Part shown: one piece after another, positions 63,195 through 64,000 of the stretch
How positions within the stretch are numbered: position 1 is the first letter of the stretch
Layout: each line of letters begins with the position of its first letter
Source: Phyllobacterium myrsinacearum
GTDB lineage: Bacteria > Pseudomonadota > Alphaproteobacteria > Rhizobiales > Rhizobiaceae
DNA: 64,000 nt
Reading direction: 5' to 3'
Assembly: GCF_014138285.1 (NCBI RefSeq)
Contig: NZ_JACGXN010000001.1
Coordinates: forward strand, 248,001-312,000
The notes under the pieces: model-generated
Told to the model about the DNA's origin: nothing
Seen by the model: the letters and a program-made list of their open reading frames with translations, nothing else
The model's database searches: none
Made by a program: the position numbers and the translations under genes

Positions 63195-63671
63195 ATGGTC
63201 GCAGCGCAGGCACTCAGAGACAGTGATAACGAGCTGACAATTGTGCGCATCGTCGATGCGCCCGTTGCACTTGTCTTCAAGGCTTGGTCACAACCAGAAC
63301 ATGTTATGCGGTGGTGGGGGCCAAAGAATTTTACCTGCCCCGGCTGCGTGATGGATTTCCGGGAAGGCGGCGCATACCGCTCCTCCATCCGGTCACCTGA
63401 CGGAGAAGACGCCTGGATGGTTGGTCATTACCGGGAGATCGTTGAACCGGAGCGCATCGTCTTTACCTTCGCGTGGGAGGACGCCGATGGCACCCGTGGA
63501 CCACAAACACTGGTGAGCATCGCCTTGAGTGCGCAAGGCCATCGCACAAAACTGGTTTTCCATCAGGCGCCGTTCGATTCAGTGGAAGACCGGGATTCGC
63601 ACCGAAACGGCTGGACCGAATGCATGGAACGTCTGGAAGCTTATGTCGAGCTGCTGGGACATGCCCACTGA
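63195..63671 (+). CDS. AHSA1/SRPBCC-domain protein
   Basis: A 158-residue START-like protein (activator of Hsp90 homologue family): IVDAPVALVFKAWSQPEHVMRWWGPKNFTCPG and the final WTECMERLEAYVELL helix. GGAGG then AAAAGGAAAC precedes the ATG at 63195. Such genes are usually next to an ArsR regulator and a DUF1428 or glyoxalase gene; here the next gene is DUF899. Ligand unknown. Confidence 0.87.
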   Translation: MVAAQALRDSDNELTIVRIVDAPVALVFKAWSQPEHVMRWWGPKNFTCPGCVMDFREGGAYRSSIRSPDGEDAWMVGHYREIVEPERIVFTFAWEDADGTRGPQTLVSIALSAQGHRTKLVFHQAPFDSVEDRDSHRNGWTECMERLEAYVELLGHAH

Positions 63672-63735
63672 TGGGCGTATAGTCCGGAACGCTTATGGAC
63701 TGATTATCGCTTGAAGCAATATCAAGGAGGAAACG

Positions 63736-64000
63736 ATGAACACCCATACAACTGTTGATGACCGCAAGGTTGTTTCCCGCGGCGAGTGGGACAAGGCCAG
63801 AAAGGCCTTTCTGCTGAAGGAAAAGGCATTTACAAAACAGCGCGACGCGCTTAACCGCGAGCGACGCTCGCTTCCGATGGTGAAGATCGACAAGAACTAC
63901 CTTTTCGAAGGACCTGCGGGCAAACTTGGCCTGTCCGATCTATTCGAGGGTCGCCGCCAGTTGATAGTCTATCACTTCATGCTGGGACCGGACGAAGGTG
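63736..64000 (+). CDS. DUF899 thioredoxin-like protein, 5' part
   Basis: The first 88 residues of a longer protein that runs off the window. The start (ATG after AAGGAGG) and the sequence VVSRGEWDKARKAFLLKEKAFTKQRDALNRERRSLPMV, GPAGKLGLSDLFEGRRQLIVYHFMLGP match the DUF899 family (AhpC/TSA-like fold). Probably in one transcript with the AHSA1 gene 64 bases upstream. Confidence 0.87.
   Translation, partial: MNTHTTVDDRKVVSRGEWDKARKAFLLKEKAFTKQRDALNRERRSLPMVKIDKNYLFEGPAGKLGLSDLFEGRRQLIVYHFMLGPDEG

Overview
The window reads as chromosomal DNA of an alphaproteobacterium of the Rhizobiales, most likely close to Brucella/Ochrobactrum or Phyllobacterium. The evidence is a pair of Omp2-type porins with near-identical N-termini, a BA14K-like cationic secreted protein, a DUF1236 protein, a 47-residue rhizobial-type membrane peptide, and the core gene order rpoZ, rsh, pyrE, DUF2062, acpS, lepB, rnc, era, recO. 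Genus is inference; no rRNA or species marker is present. I see no CRISPR array, rRNA operon, intact transposase or prophage structural genes.

Layout. 1-4.2 kb: the end of an MFS transporter, a secreted GH5 glycoside hydrolase, and a galactitol-type PTS (IIC, IIA, IIB). 4.2-12.5 kb: a housekeeping block on the minus strand (thioesterase, recO, era, rnc, lepB, acpS, DUF2062, pyrE, rsh, rpoZ). 12.5-20.7 kb: a NYN-domain protein, a family 5 uracil-DNA glycosylase, smpB, a 264-bp element with terminal inverted repeats, dapA, a lytic transglycosylase, a hydrolase and small envelope proteins. 20.8-23.8 kb: two inverted Omp2-like porins flanking an SMR transporter. 24-28.1 kb: accessory DNA with a lone tyrosine recombinase, an overlapping pair of unknown genes, a methyltransferase and tRNA-Ser(GCU).

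28.5-34.4 kb: an HWE-type sensor kinase, a DUF892 protein, glutathione-independent formaldehyde dehydrogenase, small secreted or membrane proteins, RidA, NUDIX and an XRE regulator. 34.4-40.3 kb: a divergent cecR/ybhGFSR-type ABC efflux locus. 40.5-46.2 kb: a TetR-controlled RND efflux pair with two visible operators, then two overlapping tiny membrane ORFs. 46.3-51.6 kb: small envelope proteins, a VOC protein, MsrQ, a HisC-like aminotransferase and DUF423. 51.8-58.8 kb: leucine catabolism (TetR, isovaleryl-CoA dehydrogenase, both methylcrotonyl-CoA carboxylase subunits) interrupted by an AbrB/VapC toxin-antitoxin pair, then Dps. 58.8-64 kb: an AT-rich gap, a DUF1127/LysR divergent pair, a Sel1-like protein, DUF2147, a class A beta-lactamase, an AHSA1 protein and the start of a DUF899 protein.

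Themes are envelope and efflux functions (two porins, SMR, ABC, RND, beta-lactamase) and stress response (rsh, Dps, DUF892, FdhA). Structural DNA of note: a family of paired inverted intergenic repeats (three loci), a MITE-like element, and an approximately 190-bp inverted repeat made by the porin 5' ends. I found no clearly new multi-gene system; the best candidates for novelty are the unknown gene pair at 25406-26679, the tandem micro-ORFs at 45970-46187, and the repeat elements.
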